A stretch of 58,332 nt of DNA. Origin: Stieleria sedimenti (lineage in GTDB: Bacteria; Planctomycetota; Planctomycetia; Pirellulales; Pirellulaceae). The stretch covers positions 1,805-60,136 of the forward strand of contig NZ_JANZKV010000178.1 in NCBI RefSeq assembly GCF_025060895.1. The letters are read 5' to 3'. The first letter of the stretch is position 1. Each line of letters begins with the position of its first letter. This document shows positions 41,904-50,551 of the stretch, in pieces. The notes beneath the pieces were generated by a model that saw only the letters and a program-made list of their open reading frames with translations, ran no database searches and had not been told where the DNA came from. Made by a program: the position numbers and the translations under genes.

Positions 41904-43310
41904 ATGCTTTTCAACAGTCTCGACTTTCTCGGTTTCTTTATCGTTGTCTTCGTGGTGCAATTGTGCCTGCCGCATCGACCGCGAAACCTGTTTTTTCTCG
42001 CTGCAAGTTATTTCTTTTACGGATGCTGGGATTGGCGATTCTTGGGACTGATGGCGGTTTCGACCGTGATCGACTACATCTGCAGCCACAGAATTGCGAC
42101 CAGCGACGACGCTGCAACGAAGCGGCGGCTGTTGGCAGTCAGCATGATCGCCAACCTAGCGATCCTTGGGTTTTTCAAATACGCCGGTTTCTTCGTCGAT
42201 TCTTGGATCACGCTTGCCGCCAGCCGGGGGATCGAATTGTCCCCGCGGACCTGGCAAATCCTCCTTCCCGTCGGGATCAGCTTTTATACCTTTCAGACGA
42301 TGAGCTACACGTGGGACGTGTACCGTGGAGAGATGAAACCACTGAAACGCTTTGCGGACTTCGCGCTTTACGTCGCGTTTTTTCCGCAGCTCGTTGCGGG
42401 GCCCATCGAACGCGGAAAACGATTGTCGCCGCAAATCAAATCCGGACCACGGACGACCCTGGACGGTTTTCAGTCGGGAAGTTGGTTGGTCTTTAAAGGA
42501 CTCTTTAAAAAGGCAGTGATCGCCGACAACTTGGCTCCGGTGGTCGATTCCATGTTCGCCTTGGAAAGTCCCTCGGCCGTACAGGTGATGATCGGAGCCT
42601 ATGCATTCGCATTCCAAATCTATGGAGATTTCTCAGGTTACACCGATATCGCCCGTGGCGTGGGCCGGATGCTCGGATATGACCTTTCGCTTAATTTCCG
42701 GTTGCCCTACCTGGCGACCAACCCGAGCGAATTTTGGCAGCGCTGGCACATCAGCCTTTCCTCTTGGCTTCGTGATTATCTGTACATTCCACTGGGTGGC
42801 AATCGGAATGGCCCGTGGATGACCTCTCGCAATCTGATGCTGACAATGTTGTTGGGGGGCCTTTGGCACGGTGCAGCCTGGACCTTTGTGATCTGGGGAG
42901 CGTTTCATGGGGTGCTATTGATTTGTCATCGACGCACCACACGCGGTGTCGGCTGGAGCGATCATTGGATTCGGCGAACCTATCCGCTTCGCCTTTTTTG
43001 TATGTTCCACCTGACCTGTCTGGGATGGCTGATCTTTCGCGCCGACTCGCTTGAAAACCTACACAACATGCTCAGTGGGCTTTTGCGGTGGTCGGCGATT
43101 TCGATCGCCGACTGGCAGAACATTTGGATGCTCGCCTTGCTGGCGGCTCCCTTGATGGTGCTGCACTGGATGAAGGAACGATCCCAAACGCTCGTTTTCG
43201 TACCCAATCTCTCGCTGGTTCCCCGGCTGACCATCTACACCACAATGGCTGCAACGATTTTGGCGTTGGGATCGTTCGGCAAACAAGATTTTATCTACTT
43301 CCAGTTTTGA
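41904..43310 (+). CDS. MBOAT O-acyltransferase (AlgI-like)
   Basis: A 468-residue membrane-bound O-acyltransferase with about ten helices. It begins MLFNSLDFLGFFIVVFVVQL, as AlgI/DltB-like proteins do. LPVGISFYTFQTMSYTWDVY, FPQLVAGPIERGKRL and FQIYGDFSGYTDIARG are conserved, and GLWHGAAWTFVIWGAFHG contains the active-site His322 and His335. It moves an acyl group, usually acetyl, across the membrane to the growing or finished glycan. The next gene overlaps by TTGA and encodes an SGNH-like partner, as in alginate acetylation loci. Confidence 0.92.
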   Translation: MLFNSLDFLGFFIVVFVVQLCLPHRPRNLFFLAASYFFYGCWDWRFLGLMAVSTVIDYICSHRIATSDDAATKRRLLAVSMIANLAILGFFKYAGFFVDSWITLAASRGIELSPRTWQILLPVGISFYTFQTMSYTWDVYRGEMKPLKRFADFALYVAFFPQLVAGPIERGKRLSPQIKSGPRTTLDGFQSGSWLVFKGLFKKAVIADNLAPVVDSMFALESPSAVQVMIGAYAFAFQIYGDFSGYTDIARGVGRMLGYDLSLNFRLPYLATNPSEFWQRWHISLSSWLRDYLYIPLGGNRNGPWMTSRNLMLTMLLGGLWHGAAWTFVIWGAFHGVLLICHRRTTRGVGWSDHWIRRTYPLRLFCMFHLTCLGWLIFRADSLENLHNMLSGLLRWSAISIADWQNIWMLALLAAPLMVLHWMKERSQTLVFVPNLSLVPRLTIYTTMAATILALGSFGKQDFIYFQF

Positions 43311-44671
43311 ACCTCCCCGAAGAACAATCGAATTCGGCAGCCAAGCAGACCATTCGTCTGATCGAGCGACGCGTCGTCAGCGTACTGATTTGGTGTTCGC
43401 CTGTGCTGTTTGTTGCCGGATGGTTTGGCGCATCTTTGTATTGGCGGACGCTCCTCTATCTACAGCCACCGAACCAATGGGACACCGTTCTGACGAGCCG
43501 CATCGGGGTTCTGATCGGAACCGTTTTCGCGTCCGCTCCCTTTCTATGGAAGGCCGCGCTGAAGTTTTCGCGTTTGGACGCAAACCGCTTCCGCGGTTTT
43601 CTGAGCGTGTCGATCGTACTCGTGATTCTTATCCTGGCAGGCGTGGTGCTTGATCATCCCAAGGCGCGATTCGCCCTCGAGGAAGCCGTCAAGGCGCGAG
43701 CCCCGCAGTTGGACTTCGTTCGAAACATCGCGTTTAAGCAGCAACTGTTGCGAAATTCGCCAGTCCCACATCACGATGGCCGACCGCACATCCTCATCGT
43801 GGGTTCCAGTCAAATCAACCTCGGCATCGATACGGAGATGCTCCGCCAATCGAGTGGGGCCGCCGACATCCAGTCGCTGTGCATGCCCGGTATGGTCCCT
43901 CTGCAATACTCGGTCTTGGCCAAACCACTCTGTCAACAAAAGCCGACACACGTGCTGTGCTGGGTCAGCGAATTTGATTTTTTTCGGGAAACATCCGTGC
44001 CGGTTGTCAGACTGCGGTGGTGCAGCAACGCAGACAACCTGGCTCGCCTCGCATCAACATTGACCAGCCGGCAGCAATTCGACAACCGAAGTGAATTGGC
44101 GGATCTGGCACTGGCAAGTCTTTCTCCGATTTGGCAGCAGCGCAGTCTGATCAATCTCGTTGCATTTCGATTCTGGTGGCCTTGGAACGTGGGCGTCAGC
44201 GAGGTCGACGAAGACGAAGCGAAAGTGGGAGCTGCCCTGGTGGGCCAGCAACGGGGCCTAGAAAACGCCCGCCGGAACATCAGTCGGACCGCGATGGTCC
44301 GGGCGAATTTCCAATCCTTTGGCGAGTTCGCCAAAGTGATCACCGGCAATCACATTCGATTGATCGTGATCGAGGGCGAGTCACATCCCGAAACGATGAA
44401 GGCCTATCCGGCAGAGTTTCGGCTGGAAACGCGAGCGCGAATCAAACAATTGGCCGATACGATCGGGTTTGAATATTTCGACGAAACCCTGCGCCCTGTG
44501 TTTGTCGAATCCGATTGGAGAGACGCTGTGCACTTGAACGAGCAAGGTCGCGATCGCTTGACGCGTTTCGTGGCGGGAATCATCGACACAGAATTTGCCA
44601 GCGGGCAGAAGCCAGAGCCAGCACAGCCAGAGCCAGCACAGCCAGAGCCAGCACAGCCAGAGCGACCATAG
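43307..44671 (+). CDS. Membrane-anchored SGNH/AlgJ-like protein, MBOAT partner
   Basis: A 454-residue protein starting at TTG 43307 on top of the MBOAT stop. Three hydrophobic segments occupy about residues 22-45, 60-80 and 100-120. The outer domain begins HILIVGSSQINLGID (about 163), an SGNH block-I-like strand with Ser, and ends with D-W-R-D-A-V-H-L-N-E-Q-G near 408, matching the Asp/His block V. The MBOAT-SGNH arrangement suggests acetyl transfer onto the polysaccharide on the outer face. The C-terminal tail is a P-E-P-A-Q repeat encoded by a 15-bp DNA repeat; the stop comes from a mutated repeat copy. Confidence 0.7.
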   Translation: MNLPEEQSNSAAKQTIRLIERRVVSVLIWCSPVLFVAGWFGASLYWRTLLYLQPPNQWDTVLTSRIGVLIGTVFASAPFLWKAALKFSRLDANRFRGFLSVSIVLVILILAGVVLDHPKARFALEEAVKARAPQLDFVRNIAFKQQLLRNSPVPHHDGRPHILIVGSSQINLGIDTEMLRQSSGAADIQSLCMPGMVPLQYSVLAKPLCQQKPTHVLCWVSEFDFFRETSVPVVRLRWCSNADNLARLASTLTSRQQFDNRSELADLALASLSPIWQQRSLINLVAFRFWWPWNVGVSEVDEDEAKVGAALVGQQRGLENARRNISRTAMVRANFQSFGEFAKVITGNHIRLIVIEGESHPETMKAYPAEFRLETRARIKQLADTIGFEYFDETLRPVFVESDWRDAVHLNEQGRDRLTRFVAGIIDTEFASGQKPEPAQPEPAQPEPAQPERP

Positions 44672-44685
44672 CCAGAGCCATCGAT
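44611..44685 (+). repeat. 15-bp tandem repeat spanning a gene end
   Basis: GCCAGAGCCAGCACA occurs three times exactly (44611, 44626, 44641). A fourth, diverged copy (44656, GCCAGAGCGACCATA) follows, then a partial fifth. The first three encode P-E-P-A-Q. In the fourth, the change CACAG to CATAG creates the TAG stop of the SGNH-like gene. Confidence 0.9.
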
Positions 44686-44686
44686 C

Positions 44687-45775
44687 ATGTTGCAAGCAGT
44701 CATCACAACAATCCAGCATCCCACATCGAGTGTCATCCGCTTGACGGAGTTTCTCGCCGCGAATGATGCCGGTTTGGTAATTGCCGGCGATACGAAAGGT
44801 CCCGATGCATTCGATCTATCCTCTGTTGAGGCGTTCGATTCCGGGCGATTGACGTTTCTCTCCATCGCAGATCAGTTGGCGTCGGGATTCTCGATCGTCG
44901 ACTCGCTTCCGACCAAGCACTATTGTCGAAAGAATGTCGGGTATCTTGAAGCGATCCGGTCCGGCGCGAGTTGCATTTATGAAACGGATGACGACAACGC
45001 GCCGCTGGATCACTGGACGCCTCGCGGGCAGTGGATCAAGACGCCGCGTTTTGCCGAGAACGCAACGGTCGACAACCGACCGACGTGGGTCAACGTGTAC
45101 AAGTTTTTCTCAACGGATTTGATTTGGCCGCGCGGGTTGCCGCTGGACCAAATTCGGGAACCGTCGGCGATCACCGCTGTTCCCAATCAATCGCTCGCAC
45201 ACTCAGCCGGCGAAACCGGGGAATTTTGGGCCCCAATCCAACAAGGGCTGGCCGACGGGGCGCCCGATGTTGATGCAGCTTGGAGACTGATCTTGGACCG
45301 GGAATTTGTTTTCGACTGCCATGAAAGCGTTATGCTCGCTCCCGGGCAATGGTGCCCCTTCAACACTCAGACCACTTGGTGGTGGCCGGCGGTTTATCCC
45401 TTGCTGTATGTTCCGAGCTATTGCTCGTTTCGCATGTGCGATATCTGGAAAAGCTTCGTCGCTCAGCGATGCCTCTGGGAACTTGGTACGGGAGTGGTGT
45501 TCCATGCGTCCGAAGTTGTCCAGGAACGCAACCCGCACAACCTGATGCGCGACTTTGAAGACGAGATTCCTGGATACTTGCAGAACCACGAACTGGCCTG
45601 CGTTTTGGAGTCGATCGATTTAGTGAGCGGCGTTGCCGACGTGGGGACAAATTTGCGTACCTGTTACGCAGCATTGGTCTCGAAAGGCATTTTTCCGGAA
45701 AAAGAACTTTTGCTCGTCGACACTTGGCTTGCCGATGTTCAAGCGGCGCTCTTGCAGTCCACGCCACAGGCCTGA
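44687..45775 (+). CDS. STELLO (DUF288) family putative glycosyltransferase
   Basis: A 362-residue protein whose sequence recalls the STELLO/DUF288 family, best known from plant Golgi proteins that help cellulose synthase and from nematodes. Matching segments are KNVGYLEAIRSGASCIYETDDDNAP (about 84-108, containing the acidic E-T-D-D-D-N), N-V-Y-K-F-F, PFNTQTTWWWPAVYPLLYVP and SFRMCDIWKSFVAQRCLW. It has no signal peptide or membrane helix, unlike the plant forms, so only the soluble domain is present. A glycosyltransferase role is proposed for the family but not well proven. It lies between the acylation pair and a NodZ-like gene. Confidence 0.75.
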   Translation: MLQAVITTIQHPTSSVIRLTEFLAANDAGLVIAGDTKGPDAFDLSSVEAFDSGRLTFLSIADQLASGFSIVDSLPTKHYCRKNVGYLEAIRSGASCIYETDDDNAPLDHWTPRGQWIKTPRFAENATVDNRPTWVNVYKFFSTDLIWPRGLPLDQIREPSAITAVPNQSLAHSAGETGEFWAPIQQGLADGAPDVDAAWRLILDREFVFDCHESVMLAPGQWCPFNTQTTWWWPAVYPLLYVPSYCSFRMCDIWKSFVAQRCLWELGTGVVFHASEVVQERNPHNLMRDFEDEIPGYLQNHELACVLESIDLVSGVADVGTNLRTCYAALVSKGIFPEKELLLVDTWLADVQAALLQSTPQA

Positions 45776-45814
45776 TCGACCTTGCGTCAGCGCGGCCTCA
45801 AAAACTGACACCTC

Positions 45815-46861
45815 GTGAGTGGACAAAAAATCGTTGTCGTGAAAGGCTCCGGAGGAGCTGGACTTGGTGATCGCATGTGTGGTCTGGCGGTCGGCATCCT
45901 GTATGCCCGGTCATCCGACCGCGCGTTGCACGTTGATTGGCGGGATCGTGCGTTTGGGTCCCAACAAGACAATCTGTTTCCACAGCTGTTGCGCGTTCTG
46001 GACCTGCCGACCACCGACACGCTGCCAACCTCAACGAGCGTACTTCCCGAGATTTGGAACGGCCGCTTGGATCTCTCACTCGACGAGTTGCGGTCGCTCG
46101 ATTTGGAACAACGGGGAATCACGTGGTCCGGCGATGCCCCGGCCTGGGACCGTGACGACGCGATTCGACGGTATTCCATCGATGTGACCCGGTTCGATCT
46201 AGCAGAGGATGTGGTAGTCATCTGGTCGGGCGCTTCGATGAATGAACTCGTCACAGCGCAACAGCGACTTGGGATGATTGATTCAAGTATGACGGCGGAT
46301 CAAATGTTGGGGGATGTGATTCGGAGCTCCGTCCGATTCGTCGACGAAATCGAAGATCGCGTCGCGGACTTTCGAAGCGGCAGGTTCGCGGAACGAAGCG
46401 TGCTGGGAGTCCACTATCGGAAAACGAACGAAGCAGCAGCTGCACGATCGCTTCCGACGGAAAAACAATACGTCCGCGCGACCGATCGAGCACTCGATCA
46501 GATGCCGGACGATGCCGTGATCTTTCTTGCCACCGACAACGTGATGGTCCAGTCGCTGTACCAACAGCGTTACGGAAAAAATCGGATCTACTGGACAGAG
46601 AAGTGGCTGCCGGCGGATGGCCGATCGATTCACAAAAATTCCGATTGTCCCGATGGTTCGCTTGCCGCCAAAGATGCACTGATGGACGTCGGCTTGCTGG
46701 CCAGCTGCGATCGACTGGTCCTGACAGGAAATTCGTCCTTTAGTTCTCTCGCCGCCTGGTTTGCCAGGTGTCCCACGTCGGACCGCGATCTCGTGTTTCC
46801 GGAAAGTGGGTCGGTGCCCCGTCGCATCCTGAGATTCCTAAAGAGGCTAGCAATTCAATGA
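45815..46861 (+). CDS. NodZ-like putative fucosyltransferase
   Basis: A 348-residue protein with GTG start 45815. The N-terminus IVVVKGSGGAGLGDRMCGLAVG and the central LGVHYRKTNEA resemble the GDP-binding signatures of NodZ/alpha-1,6-fucosyltransferases (G-x-G-D-R and H-x-R-x-T/G-D types). VIFLATDNVMVQSLYQQRYG and LMDVGLLASCDRLVLTGNSSFSSLA near the C-terminus also fit that fold. A GDP-fucose donor would agree with the gmd gene in the cluster. The overall similarity is motif-level only, so donor identity is inference. No membrane segment. Confidence 0.6.
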   Translation: MSGQKIVVVKGSGGAGLGDRMCGLAVGILYARSSDRALHVDWRDRAFGSQQDNLFPQLLRVLDLPTTDTLPTSTSVLPEIWNGRLDLSLDELRSLDLEQRGITWSGDAPAWDRDDAIRRYSIDVTRFDLAEDVVVIWSGASMNELVTAQQRLGMIDSSMTADQMLGDVIRSSVRFVDEIEDRVADFRSGRFAERSVLGVHYRKTNEAAAARSLPTEKQYVRATDRALDQMPDDAVIFLATDNVMVQSLYQQRYGKNRIYWTEKWLPADGRSIHKNSDCPDGSLAAKDALMDVGLLASCDRLVLTGNSSFSSLAAWFARCPTSDRDLVFPESGSVPRRILRFLKRLAIQ

Positions 46862-46871
46862 ATGCCAGAAT

Positions 46872-46878
46872 AGGAAAG
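46872..46878 (+). promoter_or_regulatory. Ribosome-binding site deciding a TTG start
   Basis: AGGAAAG lies 4 bases before TTG 46883. It supports this TTG as the start of the following methyltransferase-like gene, which has no suitable ATG nearby. Confidence 0.5.
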
Positions 46879-46882
46879 ACCG

Positions 46883-47635
46883 TTGTTATTTAATCTAAGC
46901 CGTCTCCGCAAGCAGTGGAGAGGACTACATGCCCGCGTCGAACGACTTGAACATCAACTCAAAGAAACCGATGGAATAGTCGATGCGTTGCTTTCTGATG
47001 CTCAGTACACGCCGCATCGTGACCTCGGGATGAACGGGCAGCATCGGCGCAAAGAGGTCGTCGAGCATTTGTTTGACCGGCTCGGCTTCGAACAAGTGAT
47101 TGAAACAGGAACCTTCCTGGGGGCGACGACCGGATATTTTGCGACCACCTTTGGCGTTCCGGTTTACACCAGTGAATTGATTTCCCGAAACCATCATTTT
47201 GCCAAACGCTCATTGAGAAACATTTCCAACATTGAATTGCATTTGCAGGATTCAAGATCCTTCCTGCGCGATTTATCGCAAAATGCTGTCGTGACGGAAA
47301 AGCGTACATTCTTCTATTTAGATGCTCATTGGTACGATGATTTGCCTTTGGAAGATGAAATCGACATACTCGCCCCGGTCTGGAACAATTTCGTGATTCT
47401 GATCGACGATTTCCAGGTTCCCCAAGACCCGGGATATCAGTATGACGATTACGGTCCGGGGCAATCGCTGACAATGGACTATTTAGACCCGATCGCGAAG
47501 CGGCATCAGCTGTCGATCTTTTTTCCCCGGGCAACATCCAGTGAGGAAACTGGAAAACGTCGAGGCTATTGCGTTGTCGCATCGGCCACCTTGGCTGATG
47601 ACGTCAGGACCTGCGAATTGCTAGTTGCCAATTAA
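46883..47635 (+). CDS. Class I SAM methyltransferase-like protein
   Basis: A 250-residue protein from TTG 46883. A short coiled coil (RLRKQWRGLHARVERLEHQL) precedes a Rossmann core: QVIETGTFLGATTGYFATTF (motif I, about 70-89), VYTSELISRNHHFAKRS, LHLQDSRSFLRDL, and FFYLDAHWYDDLPLEDEIDI. The D-A-H-W and following L-I-D-D-F strand resemble sugar or rhamnosyl O-methyltransferases of the Methyltransf_24-like group. It is more AT-rich than its neighbours, hinting at separate ancestry. Substrate unknown; methylation of a sugar in the chain is likely. Confidence 0.65.
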   Translation: MLFNLSRLRKQWRGLHARVERLEHQLKETDGIVDALLSDAQYTPHRDLGMNGQHRRKEVVEHLFDRLGFEQVIETGTFLGATTGYFATTFGVPVYTSELISRNHHFAKRSLRNISNIELHLQDSRSFLRDLSQNAVVTEKRTFFYLDAHWYDDLPLEDEIDILAPVWNNFVILIDDFQVPQDPGYQYDDYGPGQSLTMDYLDPIAKRHQLSIFFPRATSSEETGKRRGYCVVASATLADDVRTCELLVAN

Positions 47636-47636
47636 G

Positions 47637-48569
47637 ATGACTCCACTGAATCCAGTTGCAGATCAACCGACTGTTTCGATCCTGATCCCCAGCTACAACC
47701 AGGGTCAGTTCATTCGTGAGTGCATTGATTCGATCCTTCAGCAAGATTATCGACCGATCCGAATCCACGTCGTTGATGGGGCTTCGACGGATGAGACAGT
47801 CGACGTGCTGAAATCGTATGGTGATCGTCCCGAACTGGATTGGGTATCGGAGCCTGACAATGGCGTTGTTGATGCCGTCAACAAGGGATTTCGACGCGTC
47901 GATGGCGATATCATCGGCATCCAAAGCAGTGACGACATGTACCTCTCAGGGACCATCGCCGCAGTTGTTGACGCATTTCGGTCGTCGCCGAGTGTCGGCT
48001 TGGTCTATGGCGACACCCTCAAGGTCGACGGGGATGGGAACGAATTGCTGCGACAAAAAACGAGCGGGTTTTCGCTGAAAAACCTGTTTACCTTTCGCAC
48101 TTGGATCCCGCAACCATCGGCCTTTTTTCGACGCGAACTGTTGGCCCAGTGTGGAGGTTGGGACGAATCCATTCCCTACGCGCCGGACACTGATTTGTGG
48201 ATTCGCATGGCCTATCGATGTGAGGTCCAGAAATTGGATGCATTCCTGTCCCGGCGCCGAATGCACGCGAACCAGCGAGACACACAGGGGGCGAAAATCA
48301 TTCGGGACTTTTCAAAGATGGTGGATCAGTCGGAAGAGATCGCAACTAGCGATCCAGAGATCAGGAAGGCGGCTCAGGCCGGGAAACATCTGATCCGGAT
48401 CCGATACAATACGTGTGGCAGCGATTGGTTGAACGCATGGAATCTGTACCGTGCCGGCCGATTGTGCCCTGAGATTGCAGATCACAAACAAGTCTTACAA
48501 CATTTGTGTCTCCCGACGCGGCGATTCCTATCACGGGTCAAGCAGACACTATTGAAACGTGGCGATTGA
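47637..48569 (+). CDS. GT2 glycosyltransferase
   Basis: A 310-residue GT-A enzyme. ATG 47637, a single base past the upstream stop, is preferred to an in-frame TTG at 47625. Motifs: SILIPSYNQGQFIRECIDSI, IHVVDGASTDETVDVL, WVSEPDNGVVDAVNKG and IGIQSSDDMYL, where S-S-D-D takes the D-x-D place as in many GT2 members of this WcaA-like group. YAPDTDLWIRMAY is the acceptor-side motif. Donor unknown. Confidence 0.88.
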   Translation: MTPLNPVADQPTVSILIPSYNQGQFIRECIDSILQQDYRPIRIHVVDGASTDETVDVLKSYGDRPELDWVSEPDNGVVDAVNKGFRRVDGDIIGIQSSDDMYLSGTIAAVVDAFRSSPSVGLVYGDTLKVDGDGNELLRQKTSGFSLKNLFTFRTWIPQPSAFFRRELLAQCGGWDESIPYAPDTDLWIRMAYRCEVQKLDAFLSRRRMHANQRDTQGAKIIRDFSKMVDQSEEIATSDPEIRKAAQAGKHLIRIRYNTCGSDWLNAWNLYRAGRLCPEIADHKQVLQHLCLPTRRFLSRVKQTLLKRGD

Positions 48570-48623
48570 ACCGCGCCGCGGCGCACTTAGGATGCACGAC
48601 AAAGTAGGACATTGCGAGCGGGC

Positions 48624-48630
48624 AAGGAGG
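48624..48630 (+). promoter_or_regulatory. Strong ribosome-binding site with ambiguous start
   Basis: AAGGAGG is a near-perfect Shine-Dalgarno sequence. It is 11 bases before TTG 48642 and 14 before ATG 48645, both in the same frame. It excludes the upstream TTG at 48612 as the start. Confidence 0.55.
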
Positions 48631-48644
48631 ACGCACATACGTTG

Positions 48645-49523
48645 ATGAATGCCACACCGTTTATCACCGTTCTGATTCCAGCTCTCAACGAGGCATCGCA
48701 CATCGAAGGCTGCCTCGCCGCGCTGCGTCAGCAAACCTATCCGCGCGACCGCTATGAAGTCGTCGTCGTGGATAACGGTTCGACCGATAACACCGCCGAA
48801 TTGGTCCAAGCGACCGGGGTCCGTGTGCTTCGTGAAGAACGCAAATCGGCCTACTGGGCACGCAATTTGGGAATCGCGAACACCTCCGGCGATTATCTCG
48901 CGTTTACCGATGCCGATTGTTTGGCCGACCGCGACTGGTTGACAAAATTGACGGCCAAGGCGATCGAGTCGAATGCGTCGGTTGTCGGAGGAATGATTCA
49001 ATACGAAATGGTGACCGACACATTGGGCAACCGATTGCTGATCGAAACGCACGGTGCAGACCAAATTCGTCGCAATATTGAAAAACACTACAGTGTTGCC
49101 GGCGGAAACATGTTCGTTCGCCGAGAGGCATTTGACACGCTCGGATTGTTCAACGTCATCGCCTGGGGTTCCGACATCGAGTTTTCTCAACGTGCCGCGG
49201 CGGTCGGAAGAACCGTTGCGTTTGCTGAAAATGCGGTGGTTCGCCACCAATGTGATCTGAGCAACTGGGAGTATTGGCGCCGCAGCTACGAGACGCGATA
49301 TGGCCAAGTTCTGTTGTTCGACCCGCGTTCGGGATTCAGGGCGGCAATCGGGAATTGCACAAAGCTGCCCTGGCGACCAGGCTTTCGAAGCGGACGTAAT
49401 CGATATCAATCGGACTCCGTTGCCCCCGCACCGCTGCTGACGGATTGGTTGTACCGCTGGGGAAACCGTTGGATGGAATTCTTCGGCGAACAGACCGCTT
49501 TGATGACGAAGAAGCCGGCATGA
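48645..49523 (+). CDS. GT2 glycosyltransferase
   Basis: A 292-residue GT-A enzyme. ATG 48645 (or TTG 48642) follows a strong AAGGAGG. Motifs are TVLIPALNEASHIEGCLAAL, VVVVDNGSTDNTAEL, ARNLGIANTSGDYLAFTDAD with the metal site D-A-D, and AGGNMFVRREAFDTLG (acceptor loop). The class resembles family 2 enzymes that take lipid-linked acceptors. The stop overlaps the next start (ATGA). Donor and acceptor unknown. Confidence 0.88.
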   Translation: MNATPFITVLIPALNEASHIEGCLAALRQQTYPRDRYEVVVVDNGSTDNTAELVQATGVRVLREERKSAYWARNLGIANTSGDYLAFTDADCLADRDWLTKLTAKAIESNASVVGGMIQYEMVTDTLGNRLLIETHGADQIRRNIEKHYSVAGGNMFVRREAFDTLGLFNVIAWGSDIEFSQRAAAVGRTVAFAENAVVRHQCDLSNWEYWRRSYETRYGQVLLFDPRSGFRAAIGNCTKLPWRPGFRSGRNRYQSDSVAPAPLLTDWLYRWGNRWMEFFGEQTALMTKKPA

Positions 49524-50551
49524 TGATTGAAAATCTGGTTTCGACCATTATCCCAGTCCACAATCGACCGCAAATGCTACGCGTCGCGGTGAAGAGCGTG
49601 CTCGCGCAGACTCATCGGCCGATCGAAGTCATCATCGCCGATGACGGATCGACCGACCAGACACCCGCCGTCGCACGCGAGTTGGTTGAACAGCATCCTG
49701 ATATTGTTCGATACATCCGGCATGAAAACGCCGGTCCAGGTCCGGCACGTGAACTGGGACGCCGAATCGCACGCGGTGAGTTTATTCAGTACCTCGATAG
49801 CGACGACCGTCTGCTGCCAAACAAATTCGCCGATCAAATCGCAGCGTTCCGCAAACGTCCCGACTGCCTGGTCGCGTATGGGATCACTCGCTTGGTCGAT
49901 CGAAATGGCAAGGTCTTGGCTGACCCGTTCAAATGGACCTCCCGCGAAATCCCAGAATTGTTTCCCGGGCTACTTGTCGATCGCTGGTGGTGCACCCACA
50001 CACCGCTGTACCGTCGTTCGTTGACCGACCAGATCGGACCCTGGTGCGATATGCGATGGAGCCAGGACTGGGAATACGACAGCCGTATCGGATCCCTGGG
50101 CACAAAGCTCGTTCATTGCGGGACCCATGTCAGCGAACATGTTCACCACGACGGTGTGCGACAAACATCGTCGGCATCATGGACGACCGATCCCACACGG
50201 TTGCGAAACCGGGTCCAATTGATGAACGTCCTGTGGGAGGGGGCGACAAAAGCCGGCGTCCCGCAATCCGCTCCCGAGCGACAGCATTTCGCCAGATGGT
50301 GTTTTGCGATCGGACGCAATTGCGCAGTTCAAGGGATGCGTCCGGAGGCGCTGCGGTGTTTTGAATTGGCCGAGTTTTCAGCCGGGTCCGCCGGTGCCGG
50401 TCGAAAGGGCATCGCGCTCTATCGTCTACTTTTCAATACCCTCGGCTCAGGAATCATCCGCCGAATCGAGTCCGTGGTCCAACGGGTTCGGCGTCGCCCC
50501 GGTGCCGCAACGATGGAACAGTCGTTTGCATCGACATCACCAGTCAAATGA
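49520..50551 (+). CDS. GT2 glycosyltransferase
   Basis: A 343-residue GT-A enzyme starting at the double ATG (49520/49523) that overlaps the previous stop. STIIPVHNRPQMLRVAVKSV and VIIADDGSTDQTPAVA form the donor site, and FIQYLDSDDRLLPNKF holds the metal-binding D-S-D. W-S-Q-D-W-E-Y-D is the acceptor-side motif. The last 100 residues are a helical tail. Its stop overlaps the next GT4 gene (ATGA), so at least three transferases are cotranslated here. Confidence 0.88.
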   Translation: MMIENLVSTIIPVHNRPQMLRVAVKSVLAQTHRPIEVIIADDGSTDQTPAVARELVEQHPDIVRYIRHENAGPGPARELGRRIARGEFIQYLDSDDRLLPNKFADQIAAFRKRPDCLVAYGITRLVDRNGKVLADPFKWTSREIPELFPGLLVDRWWCTHTPLYRRSLTDQIGPWCDMRWSQDWEYDSRIGSLGTKLVHCGTHVSEHVHHDGVRQTSSASWTTDPTRLRNRVQLMNVLWEGATKAGVPQSAPERQHFARWCFAIGRNCAVQGMRPEALRCFELAEFSAGSAGAGRKGIALYRLLFNTLGSGIIRRIESVVQRVRRRPGAATMEQSFASTSPVK

